A stretch of 15,608 bases of DNA from CAZCBN01 sp964496975 (lineage in GTDB: Bacteria > Planctomycetota > Phycisphaerae > Phycisphaerales > UBA1924). Under the pieces are notes generated by a model that was not told the origin of the DNA, ran no database searches, and saw nothing but the letters and a program-made list of their open reading frames with translations. The translations under genes were made by a program, and so were the position numbers. Positions 1 through 6,949 of this stretch are shown here, in pieces. Location of the stretch: the NCBI GenBank assembly GCA_964496975.1, contig CAZCBN010000072.1:1-15608 (forward strand). Direction: 5' to 3'. How positions within the stretch are numbered: position 1 is the stretch's first letter; each line of letters starts with the position of its first letter.

Positions 1-2990
1 TCCACCGGATGCCGCGCCACCTTCCCCGCCCCCGCTTTCACGCCGTCCTTGACCTGATGCCGGCAACTCGTCCCCGCCGCCACCAGCACATCGCCCTCCG
101 CCAGCCCACGGGCCGCGGGCAGCACCCCCAACTCCCCGATCCGCATGGACAGCCCAAAGCGTTCCCGCGTGTACCCAAAGCTGCCCGCCATGCCGCAGCA
201 CGTCGTGTCGAGCACCTTGACACGCCCGGGCGCGACGCGCTCCAGCATCGCCGCGGTGCCACCCGCGAAACCGAGCGCCTTCGCGTGGCAGTGCCCGTGC
301 AGCACGAGGTGGCCCGCCACACCCGCAAACGTCGGCCGACGCGGGTGTGACTCCCACCGCGCATCCAAAAACGACTCCACCGCAAACGACTTCGCCGCGA
401 TCGCCCGCCGCAGCTCCGCCGGCGTCGCGCACCGCAACTGCACCCAGTCGTCCACGACCGCGCTCAAGCAACTCGGCTCAACAAACAGCAACGCCTCGGG
501 CCGCGTCGCCTCCTCCCCCTCCACCAGCCAGCGCAACGACTCCACTTCACGATCCACCCGCCGAATCGCCTGCGGCAGGAGCCCCACCGAGATCATCGCC
601 CGCGCCGCATCCGTCCCCCACACCGGCCGCACGCGATACCCAAACGCCTCGAGCACGCGCTTGGCCGCCAGACCAAGCGAAGGCTCGTTGTGCGTCGTGA
701 ACGTGTCGCAATACAAGGCCACCACCGGCGCATCCCCCGGTGGGACAGGCGTCCCGCCTGTCTCTCCCCCACTTCCTTCCTCCCCCCACCGCTTCCTCAA
801 CGACCGCTCAAACCGCGGCAGCGACCGCTCCTCCGCCAACCCCAGCACCCGATCCGCCACCGCCCGCGTCGGCCGAAACCCGTTCACAAAGTTCACCACC
901 GACGGCATCACCGACGCCGCGAGGTTCAGCTCATGGATGTGCCCAAACACCATCGCCCGCAGCGGCACCCGCCCCTTTTCCCGGTACCCCTGCGCCGTGT
1001 ACTCCGCCTTCAGCCGCGCGACATCCACGTTGGAAGGGCACTCGCTCTTGCAGGCCTTGCACGACAAGCAAAGGTCCAGCGTCGCCTTCGTCTCCGCATC
1101 ATCCCACAACGGCCCCGATCCCACCTCACTCGATGCCTCGGTGCCTTGATGCCTCGATGCCTGAATCCCCAACTGTCCCGAAATCGCCAGCCGCAGCGCG
1201 TTCCCCCGCCCGCGCGTGCTGTGCCGCTCGTCGAGCGTCGCCATGTAACTCGGGCACATCACCCCGCCCGTCTTCTTCCGGCACACGCCCGCCCCGTTGC
1301 ACATCTCGACCGCGTGCGCAAAGTCCCCCTGATCCGAATAGTCAAAGAAAGTCTCCACCGGCTCGACATGCACGTCGCGCCCCAGCGGCTGCACCCGCGT
1401 GCGCGCATGGATGCTGTCGATCGGCCCCGGTTCCACGATGTTGCCCGGGTTCAGCAGGTTCGCCGGATCAAACAAGGCCTTCACCGCCCGGAACGCCGCC
1501 ATGATCTCGGGCCCGTACAGCCGCTCCAAAAGCGGCCCCCGCGCCTGGCCGTCCCCGTGCTCGCCCGACATCACGCCGCCGAGTTCCCGCGCAAGATCGG
1601 CGGCCCCGGTCGCGATCCGCTCCATCGCCGCGCGGTCGCCCGCGTCGCGCAGGTCCAGCAGCGGGCGCACGTGCAGCACACCCACCGACGCGTGCGCATA
1701 AAAACTCGCCCGCGTCCCCTCACGCTCGATGATCGCCCGGAACCGGCGCACAAACTCCGCGAGCCGCGCCGGCGGCACCGCGTTGTCCTCCACAAACCCG
1801 AGCGGCTTGCGATGCCCCGGGATGGCGTGCAGCAACGGCTCCCCGGCCTTGCGCAGTTTCCACGCGTTCCCCATCGCCCGGGCGTCGGTGTGGCACTCCA
1901 CCGCCGAGGGCGCAAACATCGCCCGCACCCTCGCAAACTTCGCCGCGACCGCGTCGGGCGTTTCTTCGGAGAACTCCACGTAGAGCACCGCCTCCACGCG
2001 CGCGCCGCCCGTCGGATTGGGCAGCAGGTCCACGTACCGGCGGTACTCCAGATTCTCCCGCGCCAGCCCCACGATCAGGTCATCCAGCAACTCCACCGCC
2101 GACGGCCCCAGTTCCAGCAGCGGCAGGGTCGCCTCGATCGCCGCGTCGAGCGTGCCGAACGCCACCACGGCGAGGCCCCGCGCCTTGGGGATGGGGTGCA
2201 GCGCAAGTTCTGCGCCCAGCGTCACGGCGAGCGTGCCCTCGCTGCCGCAGACGAGGTGCGCAAGATTGACCTGTTCGTAGCCCCCGCCGCCGGCGTCGAG
2301 CTGCGCAAGGAACGTGTCGAGCGCATAGCCCGCGTTTCGGCGCACGGTTTTGGGGAAGCGCTCGCGGATGATCGGGGCGATGGGGCGCACGATGTGCGCG
2401 ACCTGTTCGGTCAGGGCCGCGGCGATCGGGTCGCGCAGGGCGGCGCCCTGGTTGAGCGTCACGCGGCGGCCGTCGCTCAGGGCGACATCGACGCCGATGA
2501 GGCTCTCGCTGGTGCGGCCGTACTTGATGGAGCGCGAGCCGGCGGCGTTGTTGCCGATGCAGCCGCCGACGTTGGCGTGGCGAGCGGTGGCGGGGTCTGG
2601 GGGGAAGAAGAGGCCGGTGGGCTTGAGGCGGTCGTTGAGGTCGTCGATCGTGATGCCCGGCTCGACCTTGCAGCGGCGGTTGGCGGCGTCGACCGACAGC
2701 AGGTGGGCGCACCCGGCCGAGAGATCCATCACGACGGCGCGGTTCGTGCACTGGCCGGCGAGGCTCGTGCCGCCGCCGCGGGGGAGGATCGGGAGGTTGA
2801 GCCGGTGACAGGCCTGGATAGCGCGGACGGCGTCGTCGGTGTTGGCGGGGATGACGACGCCGAGGGGCTCGACCTGGTAGATCGAGGCGTCGGTCGCGTA
2901 GAGCATGCGGTCGTGCAGGCCGAAGCGGACCTCGCCCTCCAGGGCGTTGGCGAGTTCGCGGGCGGCGGTGGTGAGGTCTGGGGCGGGCAT
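1..2990 (-). CDS. FAD-linked oxidase / Fe-S oxidoreductase fusion, YdiJ-like (3' end cut by window edge)
   Basis: Reading on the minus strand from the ATG at 2990-2988 gives 996 uninterrupted codons that run off the left edge. The N-terminal PCMH-type FAD domain shows RGGGTSLAGQ (residues 71-80) and VGGCIGNNAAGSRS (from 141). The FAD-oxidase C-terminal domain ends with EHGDGQARG (477 on) and a DPANLLNPGN stretch. A ferredoxin-like part follows: CNGAGVC starting at C564, then CLSCKACKSEC at C641/C644/C647/C651, which can hold 4Fe-4S clusters. The C-terminal half is heterodisulfide-reductase-like, with HGHCHAKAL and DTTCCGMAGSFGY (C931, C932). This order and length match E. coli YdiJ (about 1018 aa), so only some 20 residues are missing. 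The family oxidises D-2-hydroxyacids such as D-2-hydroxyglutarate or D-lactate and passes electrons through the clusters; the substrate here is not determined. No Shine-Dalgarno is visible. Two repeat insertions lie in linkers, and codon usage changes near 2200. Confidence 0.93.
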   Translation of the reverse strand, partial: MPAPDLTTAARELANALEGEVRFGLHDRMLYATDASIYQVEPLGVVIPANTDDAVRAIQACHRLNLPILPRGGGTSLAGQCTNRAVVMDLSAGCAHLLSVDAANRRCKVEPGITIDDLNDRLKPTGLFFPPDPATARHANVGGCIGNNAAGSRSIKYGRTSESLIGVDVALSDGRRVTLNQGAALRDPIAAALTEQVAHIVRPIAPIIRERFPKTVRRNAGYALDTFLAQLDAGGGGYEQVNLAHLVCGSEGTLAVTLGAELALHPIPKARGLAVVAFGTLDAAIEATLPLLELGPSAVELLDDLIVGLARENLEYRRYVDLLPNPTGGARVEAVLYVEFSEETPDAVAAKFARVRAMFAPSAVECHTDARAMGNAWKLRKAGEPLLHAIPGHRKPLGFVEDNAVPPARLAEFVRRFRAIIEREGTRASFYAHASVGVLHVRPLLDLRDAGDRAAMERIATGAADLARELGGVMSGEHGDGQARGPLLERLYGPEIMAAFRAVKALFDPANLLNPGNIVEPGPIDSIHARTRVQPLGRDVHVEPVETFFDYSDQGDFAHAVEMCNGAGVCRKKTGGVMCPSYMATLDERHSTRGRGNALRLAISGQLGIQASRHQGTEASSEVGSGPLWDDAETKATLDLCLSCKACKSECPSNVDVARLKAEYTAQGYREKGRVPLRAMVFGHIHELNLAASVMPSVVNFVNGFRPTRAVADRVLGLAEERSLPRFERSLRKRWGEEGSGGETGGTPVPPGDAPVVALYCDTFTTHNEPSLGLAAKRVLEAFGYRVRPVWGTDAARAMISVGLLPQAIRRVDREVESLRWLVEGEEATRPEALLFVEPSCLSAVVDDWVQLRCATPAELRRAIAAKSFAVESFLDARWESHPRRPTFAGVAGHLVLHGHCHAKALGFAGGTAAMLERVAPGRVKVLDTTCCGMAGSFGYTRERFGLSMRIGELGVLPAARGLAEGDVLVAAGTSCRHQVKDGVKAGAGKVARHPV
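733..762 (-). repeat. Palindromic repeat family A inside the oxidoreductase gene
   Basis: The core at 744-762 is a perfect 8-3-8 stem-loop, on the coding strand GACAGGCGGGACGCCTGTC. It is followed by a conserved CCACC and G-run flank down to 733. The whole 30 bp is identical to the second copy in the DUF4139 gene (4200-4229). It is read in frame as TGGTPVPPG at about residues 743-752, between the ferredoxin part and the C-terminal cysteine-rich domain. Confidence 0.9.
1131..1162 (-). repeat. Four tandem 8-bp units inside the oxidoreductase gene
   Basis: On the coding strand the units are AGGCATCG, AGGCACCG, AGGCATCA and AGGCATCG (window order 1155-1162 to 1131-1138 gives CG, CA, CCG and CG variants). 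They are perfectly contiguous, 32 bp in total. They encode a polar stretch (SRHQGTEAS) between the two iron-sulfur motifs, near residues 610-620. Because 8 and 32 are not multiples of three, gain or loss of one unit would shift the frame. Confidence 0.85.
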
Positions 2991-3081
2991 CGGGAGAGGT
3001 TAGGGATTCGCGGGGAGGGAGAGGGTGGATGTGCGCGCGGGAGTGGGTGGAGGAGGGTGATTGAGGGGTGAAGGGGGGAGG

Positions 3082-3106
3082 CACGACTTGGCACGGCCAA
3101 GTCGTG
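3082..3106. repeat. Palindromic repeat family B, intact copy
   Basis: An 11-bp arm CACGACTTGGC (3082-3092), a 3-nt loop ACG and a perfectly complementary arm GCCAAGTCGTG (3096-3106). Flanking GGCAC and CCGG bases look like the mobile-repeat edges I recall from planctomycete genomes. No U-tract follows on either strand, so a rho-independent terminator is unlikely. Confidence 0.88.
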
Positions 3107-3125
3107 GCACCCGGAAGGCGGAGAA

Positions 3126-3150
3126 CACGACTTGGCGGGGCCACGGTGTG
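3126..3150. repeat. Palindromic repeat family B, decayed second copy
   Basis: The left arm CACGACTTGGC (3126-3136) is identical to that of the copy 44 bp upstream, and the loop is again 3 nt (GGG). The right arm GCCACGGTGTG (3140-3150) matches the expected arm at 8 of 11 positions, so the same 11-3-11 architecture has partly eroded. Confidence 0.65.
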
Positions 3151-3308
3151 GCCGCTGGGGGGGTGTGGCGCGTCACCGGGGTGTCACGCGGGGGGCGTTG
3201 CGGGGCATCGGGCTGGCCTTGGGGCGGGTAGATTCGCATGGCGTGGTGCCGCGGCGGCGGTTCTGGCCTTGGGGGGTTTCCCGGGCTTGGGCGGCGGGCG
3301 GCGTTGCT

Positions 3309-3314
3309 GAAGGG
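3309..3314 (+). promoter_or_regulatory. Ribosome binding site deciding the DUF4139 start
   Basis: GAAGGG lies 7 nt before the ATG at 3322. The earlier in-frame ATG at 3238 has no comparable site and would put a glycine-rich extension before the signal peptide. Confidence 0.55.
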
Positions 3315-3321
3315 CACGGAC

Positions 3322-5604
3322 ATGAGCGGCATGCGGACGATGGGGCGGCGTGGGCTGGGTGCGGTGACGGGCGCGGTGACGGGCGCGGTGTCGGGTGCGG
3401 CGGTGCTGTGGGCGTGCGCGGGGACGTGCCTGGCGGTACAGCCGATCGCGTCGCCTGCCATGGCCGCAGCGGCGGCGGTGTCCATCGCCGCGCCGGACGA
3501 GGGCCGGGCGGAGAGCCTGAAGCTGCGGCGGATCACGCTGTACCGCTCGGGCGTCGGGGCCTTTGAGCACCGCGGCCTGGTGAACGGGGACGAGGACGTG
3601 AGCCTCACGTTCAAGGCCGACCAGATCAACGACATCTTGAAGAGCATGGTGCTGCTGGATCTGTCGGGGCAGGGGCGGATCGAGGCGGTGGGGTACGGGA
3701 GCAAGGAGCCGCTGAGCAAGCGGCTGTCGAGCTTCGGCATTGATCTGAGCGGGAACCCGACGCTAGCGGGGATTCTGCGGCAGGCCCGCGGAGCGCGGGT
3801 GTCGCTGAAGACCGTCGAGGGCGAGGTTGTGGGAACGATCCTCGGCGTCGAGGAGCGGACGGTCGCCGAGGAGCAGCAGTACTACAAGACCGACTTCGTG
3901 AACGTGCTGACAGACCGCGGGATGCGGTCGGTGCGGATCGACCGCGTGTCAACGTTTGACCTGCTGGACGAGAAGCTCGCGGACGAGCTGCGGCTGGCGC
4001 TGGCGGCGGTGGCGGAGCAGCGGAACGAGGACACCAAGGCGGTGGACCTGCGGTTCCGCGGGGCGGGGGCGCGCGAGGTGGCGGTGGCGTACGTGCACGA
4101 GGCGCCGGTGTGGAAGGCGAGCTACCGGCTTGTGCTGCCGGATGCGGAGGCGGGGGGGAGGACAGGCGGGACGCCTGTCCCACCGAAGGGCCAAAGCTTG
4201 ACAGGCGGGACGCCTGTCCCACCGGGGGACAAGGGCGGGACGAAGGAATCGGTGCAGGTGCAGGGGTGGGCGATCGTTGAGAACACGACCGACGAGGACT
4301 GGCGCGATGTGCGGCTGAGCCTGGTGAGCGGGCAGCCGGTGAGTTTCGTCATGGACCTGTACGAGCCGCTGTTCCTCGGGCGGCCCGAGGTTCCGGTGCC
4401 CGTCATCGCGGGGGTGCGGCCTCGGGTGTACGAGCGGGGACAGGAGAGCAAGTTGAGTTCGGCGAACGCGGTGCCGCCGGCGTCGGTGGCGAGTCGGGCC
4501 AGGGCCACCCATGCCGAAGAGCTCGTCAGCAATTTGCCGGCGATACGCTCGGACGCTGGGGGTGCTTACGACGCGTTGTCGAGCGAGGACCTGTCGGCGT
4601 ACGCGGCCGCGGCGCAGGCGGCGGCGAGCGAGGCGGGCGAGGTCTTCAAGTACGACCTGAAGGAGCCGGTGACGATCGAGCGGCAGCGCTCGGCGATGCT
4701 GCCGATCTTGCAGGGGGCGATGCAGGGCCGGCGGGTGAGCATCTACAACCCGGCGGACGGCCTGCCGCACCCGATGCGCGGCGTCGAGGTGACGAACACC
4801 ACCGAGCTTGAGCTGCTGCCCGGGCCCGTCGCGGTGTACGACAGCGGCGCGTACGCGGGCGATGCGCAGATCGGCCAGGTGTCGCCCGGCGAGACGCGGC
4901 TGCTCGCGTACAGCGTGGACGTGGAGGTGGACCTGACGCAGGAGTCGACGGGGGACAGCTCGGTGCTGAGCCTGCGCGTGGTGGACGGGTCGATCGTGCG
5001 GTCGTTTGCGCAGGAGCGGACGACGACGTACATCGCGACGAACGCCGACGGTGCCCGCGGTCGGACGGTGCTGGTCGAGCACCCCAAGGAGCCGTGGGCG
5101 GCGTGGGAACTGGTGGAGGGCGAGGGCCTCGCGAAGGCGGCGAGCGAGTCGGCGACGTCGCGGCGGTTTGAGCTGGCCGTTGAGGCGGGGAAGACGGCGC
5201 GGGCGGTGGTGCGCGAGCGGCACACGACGGCGGAGTCGTTCGCGGTGACCGACCTTTCGCCCGACGATCTGCTGGTGTACGAGCGGGAGGGGAAGGTCTC
5301 GCCGGCGGCGGCGGCGGCGATCCGCAAGGCGATGACGATGATGGCGGCCGTGCGCACGGCGGAGGAACGCGTGGCGGATCTGGAGCGGGAGCGGAGCGAG
5401 ATTTCCGCGGAACAGGCCCGCATCCGCCAGAACATGACGACGCTCGACAAGGCGAGCCAGTTGTACGGGCGGTACATCAAGAAGCTGGACGAGCAGGAGA
5501 CGCGCCTGGAAGACCTGGGCCGCGACCTCACCGGCGCCCGGCAGGACGAGGCGAGCCGGCGCAACGAACTCGCTCGGTATCTGAGCGACCTTCGGGTGGA
5601 TTGA
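3322..5604 (+). CDS. Exported DUF4139 domain protein with C-terminal coiled coil
   Basis: The 760-residue protein starts MSGMRTMGRRGLG, followed by a hydrophobic AVTG-rich segment and a signal-peptidase-like CLA|V site near residue 38. An LWAC at 29-32 weakly resembles a lipobox. The N-terminal region (about 60-250) begins LRRITLYRSGVGAFE. The DUF4139 signature follows: YVHEAPVWKASYRLVLPD near 257-274, then VQGWAIVENTTDEDW from about 312. The two are normally close but here are separated by repeat-encoded residues. Residues about 677-755 are charged and heptad-like (ADLERERSEISAEQ, KKLDEQETRLEDLG), suggesting a coiled coil. DUF4139 is linked to mucoidy inhibitor A-like proteins; the biochemical role is unknown. 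I expect a cell-envelope or secreted location. It is convergent with the secretion operon, 44 bp away, with no evident functional link. Confidence 0.85.
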   Translation: MSGMRTMGRRGLGAVTGAVTGAVSGAAVLWACAGTCLAVQPIASPAMAAAAAVSIAAPDEGRAESLKLRRITLYRSGVGAFEHRGLVNGDEDVSLTFKADQINDILKSMVLLDLSGQGRIEAVGYGSKEPLSKRLSSFGIDLSGNPTLAGILRQARGARVSLKTVEGEVVGTILGVEERTVAEEQQYYKTDFVNVLTDRGMRSVRIDRVSTFDLLDEKLADELRLALAAVAEQRNEDTKAVDLRFRGAGAREVAVAYVHEAPVWKASYRLVLPDAEAGGRTGGTPVPPKGQSLTGGTPVPPGDKGGTKESVQVQGWAIVENTTDEDWRDVRLSLVSGQPVSFVMDLYEPLFLGRPEVPVPVIAGVRPRVYERGQESKLSSANAVPPASVASRARATHAEELVSNLPAIRSDAGGAYDALSSEDLSAYAAAAQAAASEAGEVFKYDLKEPVTIERQRSAMLPILQGAMQGRRVSIYNPADGLPHPMRGVEVTNTTELELLPGPVAVYDSGAYAGDAQIGQVSPGETRLLAYSVDVEVDLTQESTGDSSVLSLRVVDGSIVRSFAQERTTTYIATNADGARGRTVLVEHPKEPWAAWELVEGEGLAKAASESATSRRFELAVEAGKTARAVVRERHTTAESFAVTDLSPDDLLVYEREGKVSPAAAAAIRKAMTMMAAVRTAEERVADLERERSEISAEQARIRQNMTTLDKASQLYGRYIKKLDEQETRLEDLGRDLTGARQDEASRRNELARYLSDLRVD
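3361..3396 (+). repeat. Three 12-bp tandem units encoding the signal-peptide core
   Basis: GCGGTGACGGGC occurs twice (3361-3384), then as GCGGTGTCGGGT (3385-3396). Each unit encodes four residues (AVTG, AVTG, AVSG), so unit changes keep the frame and only alter the length of the hydrophobic core. Confidence 0.8.
4160..4185 (+). repeat. Palindromic repeat family A, first copy in the DUF4139 gene
   Basis: A perfect 9-3-9 stem-loop at 4160-4180 (arms GGACAGGCG and CGCCTGTCC, loop GGA), followed by the conserved CCACCG flank. It is read in frame as TGGTPVPP, the same peptide frame as the other copies. Confidence 0.9.
4200..4229 (+). repeat. Palindromic repeat family A, second copy in the DUF4139 gene
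   Basis: An 8-3-8 stem-loop at 4200-4218 plus the CCACC and G-run flank; all 30 bp are identical to the copy in the oxidoreductase gene. It begins 39 bp (13 codons) after the first copy, in the same orientation and frame. Bases 4229-4242 (ACAAGGGCGGGACG) may be the remnant of a third left arm. Confidence 0.9.
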
Positions 5605-5648
5605 CGCCGCGGGGCGTGCGGCGAAAACGCGCCGAAGGCCGCGGTGCC
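5605..5648. terminator. Convergent gap with a possible hairpin
   Basis: Forty-four bases separate the stop of the DUF4139 gene from the stop of the GspC-like gene. CGCCGC (5605-5610) pairs with GCGGCG (5618-5623) around a 7-nt loop. There is no U-tract in the right place on either strand, so if termination occurs here it is probably rho-dependent or structure-only. Confidence 0.3.
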
Positions 5649-6245
5649 TTAACGCTCGGCGGCGGCGGTGGCGAGGGCCACCGCTTTCGTGCGCCCCGAG
5701 GGCGCGCGGAGGAAGACCGTGCGGGCGGTCTCGTCGATGCGGGCGAGCGTCCAGCCGTCGCACACCTCGTCACCGACGGTGCAGGGGCGGCCGTTGATCG
5801 TGGCGACCGCGACGCGGCCCGTCACGATGCAGCGAAGCGCGAAGTCGGGCTCCGGCGCCGCGGCCTGTCGCGGGGCGTCGGGCTCGTCGGTGGCGAAGAC
5901 GGCGGTCTGCAGGACGTCGGCGATTCGGCGCAGGGCGAAGGGGGACGCGTCGTCGAAGATGTTGATGGAGAGGGCCGCCGTCCAGGCCGACCGCGCGGCC
6001 GCGGGGACACGGGCGTGCAGCGGCGTGAACTCGGGCAGCTCGACGGGCGGCGTGGCGGTGTCGGAGCCGCGCAGGGCGACGGGCTCGGGCAGCAAGGCGT
6101 GGCGGGTGAGGGCGAGCGCGAGCATCGGCGCGGCGACGACCGACGCGCGGGCCACCATCACCGCGACGCGACGCGGGCGGAACGCGCCGCGGCGGGAGAG
6201 AATGCCCCACGCGGGCCAACCACGGGGGAAGAAGCGAGCGGTCAA
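5649..6245 (-). CDS. GspC-like inner-membrane protein (PilP/GspC homology-region domain)
   Basis: The reading frame begins at a TTG (6245-6243) that overlaps the previous stop as TTGA and gives 198 aa. An alternative ATG lies at 6158 (M30), but it would remove the basic N-terminal segment. Residues 1-26 are basic (RRGAFRPRR), residues about 27-46 are hydrophobic, and the rest should be periplasmic. Residues about 137-181 (CIVTGRVAVATINGRPC, VGDEV, GWTLARID, VFLR) fit the beta-rich homology region with which GspC contacts the secretin. Three cysteines (139, 155, 162) lie in this domain. GspC normally couples the inner-membrane platform to GspD, which is not in this window. Last gene of the operon; family assignment rests on topology, the domain pattern and position. 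Confidence 0.68.
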   Translation of the reverse strand: MTARFFPRGWPAWGILSRRGAFRPRRVAVMVARASVVAAPMLALALTRHALLPEPVALRGSDTATPPVELPEFTPLHARVPAAARSAWTAALSINIFDDASPFALRRIADVLQTAVFATDEPDAPRQAAAPEPDFALRCIVTGRVAVATINGRPCTVGDEVCDGWTLARIDETARTVFLRAPSGRTKAVALATAAAER

Positions 6246-6949
6246 GGCGTGCCCTCCTCGGCGGGGGCGACGGGCGGGGACAGCTCCCCGGCACGCCGGC
6301 CCGTGATCGGTTCGGACATGGAGAAGACGGTGATGCCCAGCAGCATCGTCACGTCCTCGGCCTGCGGCTGCAGGCGGACGCTGTCCACCCGCACCACGCC
6401 CGGACCAGCGAGAACGCGGTCCATAAAGCGGACAAGGTCGGCGTACTGGCCCCCGGCCTCGATTGACCACGCCTCGGCGCGCAGCTCGGGCGGCTCGGGC
6501 GTCGTGTCGGGCTCGCCGCCGGGACGCTTCTTTTCGCGGCGTGCGGGCTGCGCGGTCGCGGGGACGGCCCGCGGCTCGATGCCGCGGATCTGGATGCCGA
6601 CCTCGCGCCCCACGGCGTGAAAAAGATCAAATCGCCGCGCGCCCGACTCGACGTGCCACCACGCGTCCAGCGCGGAGGCCTGCTCCCGCAGTTGCGAGGC
6701 AAGGGCGAAGGCGGCGTCGCTCGATCGGTGCTCCTCGGGCGTTCGTTCCAGCTTGCGGCGCACGGCGGCCAGCTCGGCGTCGGCCCGCACGCTCGCGCGG
6801 TGCAGGGGCTGCGCGAGGAGCGTCCACCCGGCGCACACGGCCAGGCACACCACGGCGAGCAGCGTGGCCCAGCTCGGCAGGCCGAAGGGGCCGCTGGCGA
6901 GCGCGCGGGTCGAGGCCGGGTCGCGCAGGAGTTGGGCGGGGCGGCTCAT
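6242..6949 (-). CDS. GspM/PilO-like inner-membrane platform protein
   Basis: A 235-residue protein whose ATG overlaps the stop of the GspL-like gene (ATGA). It has a short cytoplasmic N-terminus, one membrane segment at about 25-46 (WATLLAVVCLAVCAGWTLL) and a helical, charged stretch at 50-100. A C-terminal alpha/beta part (SIEAGGQYADLVRFMDRVL, VVRVDSVRLQP) resembles the PilO/GspM ferredoxin-like fold. A Pro/Arg/Lys-rich linker sits near 135-150. In T2SS and T4P systems these proteins dimerise with GspL or PilN in the periplasm. The extreme C-terminus (after about 210) is Pro/Glu-rich and probably disordered. Called by topology, position and the PilO-like motif; sequence identity to named families is likely low. 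Confidence 0.75.
   Translation of the reverse strand: MSRPAQLLRDPASTRALASGPFGLPSWATLLAVVCLAVCAGWTLLAQPLHRASVRADAELAAVRRKLERTPEEHRSSDAAFALASQLREQASALDAWWHVESGARRFDLFHAVGREVGIQIRGIEPRAVPATAQPARREKKRPGGEPDTTPEPPELRAEAWSIEAGGQYADLVRFMDRVLAGPGVVRVDSVRLQPQAEDVTMLLGITVFSMSEPITGRRAGELSPPVAPAEEGTP

Larger units (their letters stand above)
2991..3321. other. Divergent intergenic region between the oxidoreductase and DUF4139 genes
   Basis: This 331-bp stretch separates two divergently read genes and must hold both promoters. The plus strand is very G-rich (long G-runs near 3000-3080 and 3155-3200). It contains two copies of palindrome family B. A weak minus-10-like TAGATT sits at 3229-3234 for the plus-strand gene, but no minus-35 at normal spacing was found, so no promoter is called. 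An open plus-strand extension from an ATG at 3238 is considered non-coding. Confidence 0.6.

Noticed and set aside
690..3071. A 793-codon open frame on the plus strand
   Set aside because: It is antisense to the FAD/Fe-S oxidoreductase, which has family motifs throughout; the plus-strand product is Arg/His/Pro-rich with no motif and reflects the high GC content.
3271..3298. A G-quadruplex pattern (four G-runs with short loops) in front of the DUF4139 gene
   Set aside because: It fits the pattern, but such runs are expected by chance at this GC content and nothing else supports function.
3238..3321. N-terminal extension of the DUF4139 protein from the ATG at 3238
   Set aside because: It has no ribosome binding site, would bury the signal peptide and is glycine-rich; the ATG at 3322 has GAAGGG 7 nt upstream.
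4160..4229. The two palindromes read as a transcription attenuator or a CRISPR-like array
   Set aside because: They lie inside an open coding frame, only two copies occur, the spacer is short and not unique in size, and no U-tract follows.
3949..5763. A 604-codon open frame on the minus strand
   Set aside because: It is the shadow of the DUF4139 gene, rich in Arg and His, with no domain and no start signal.
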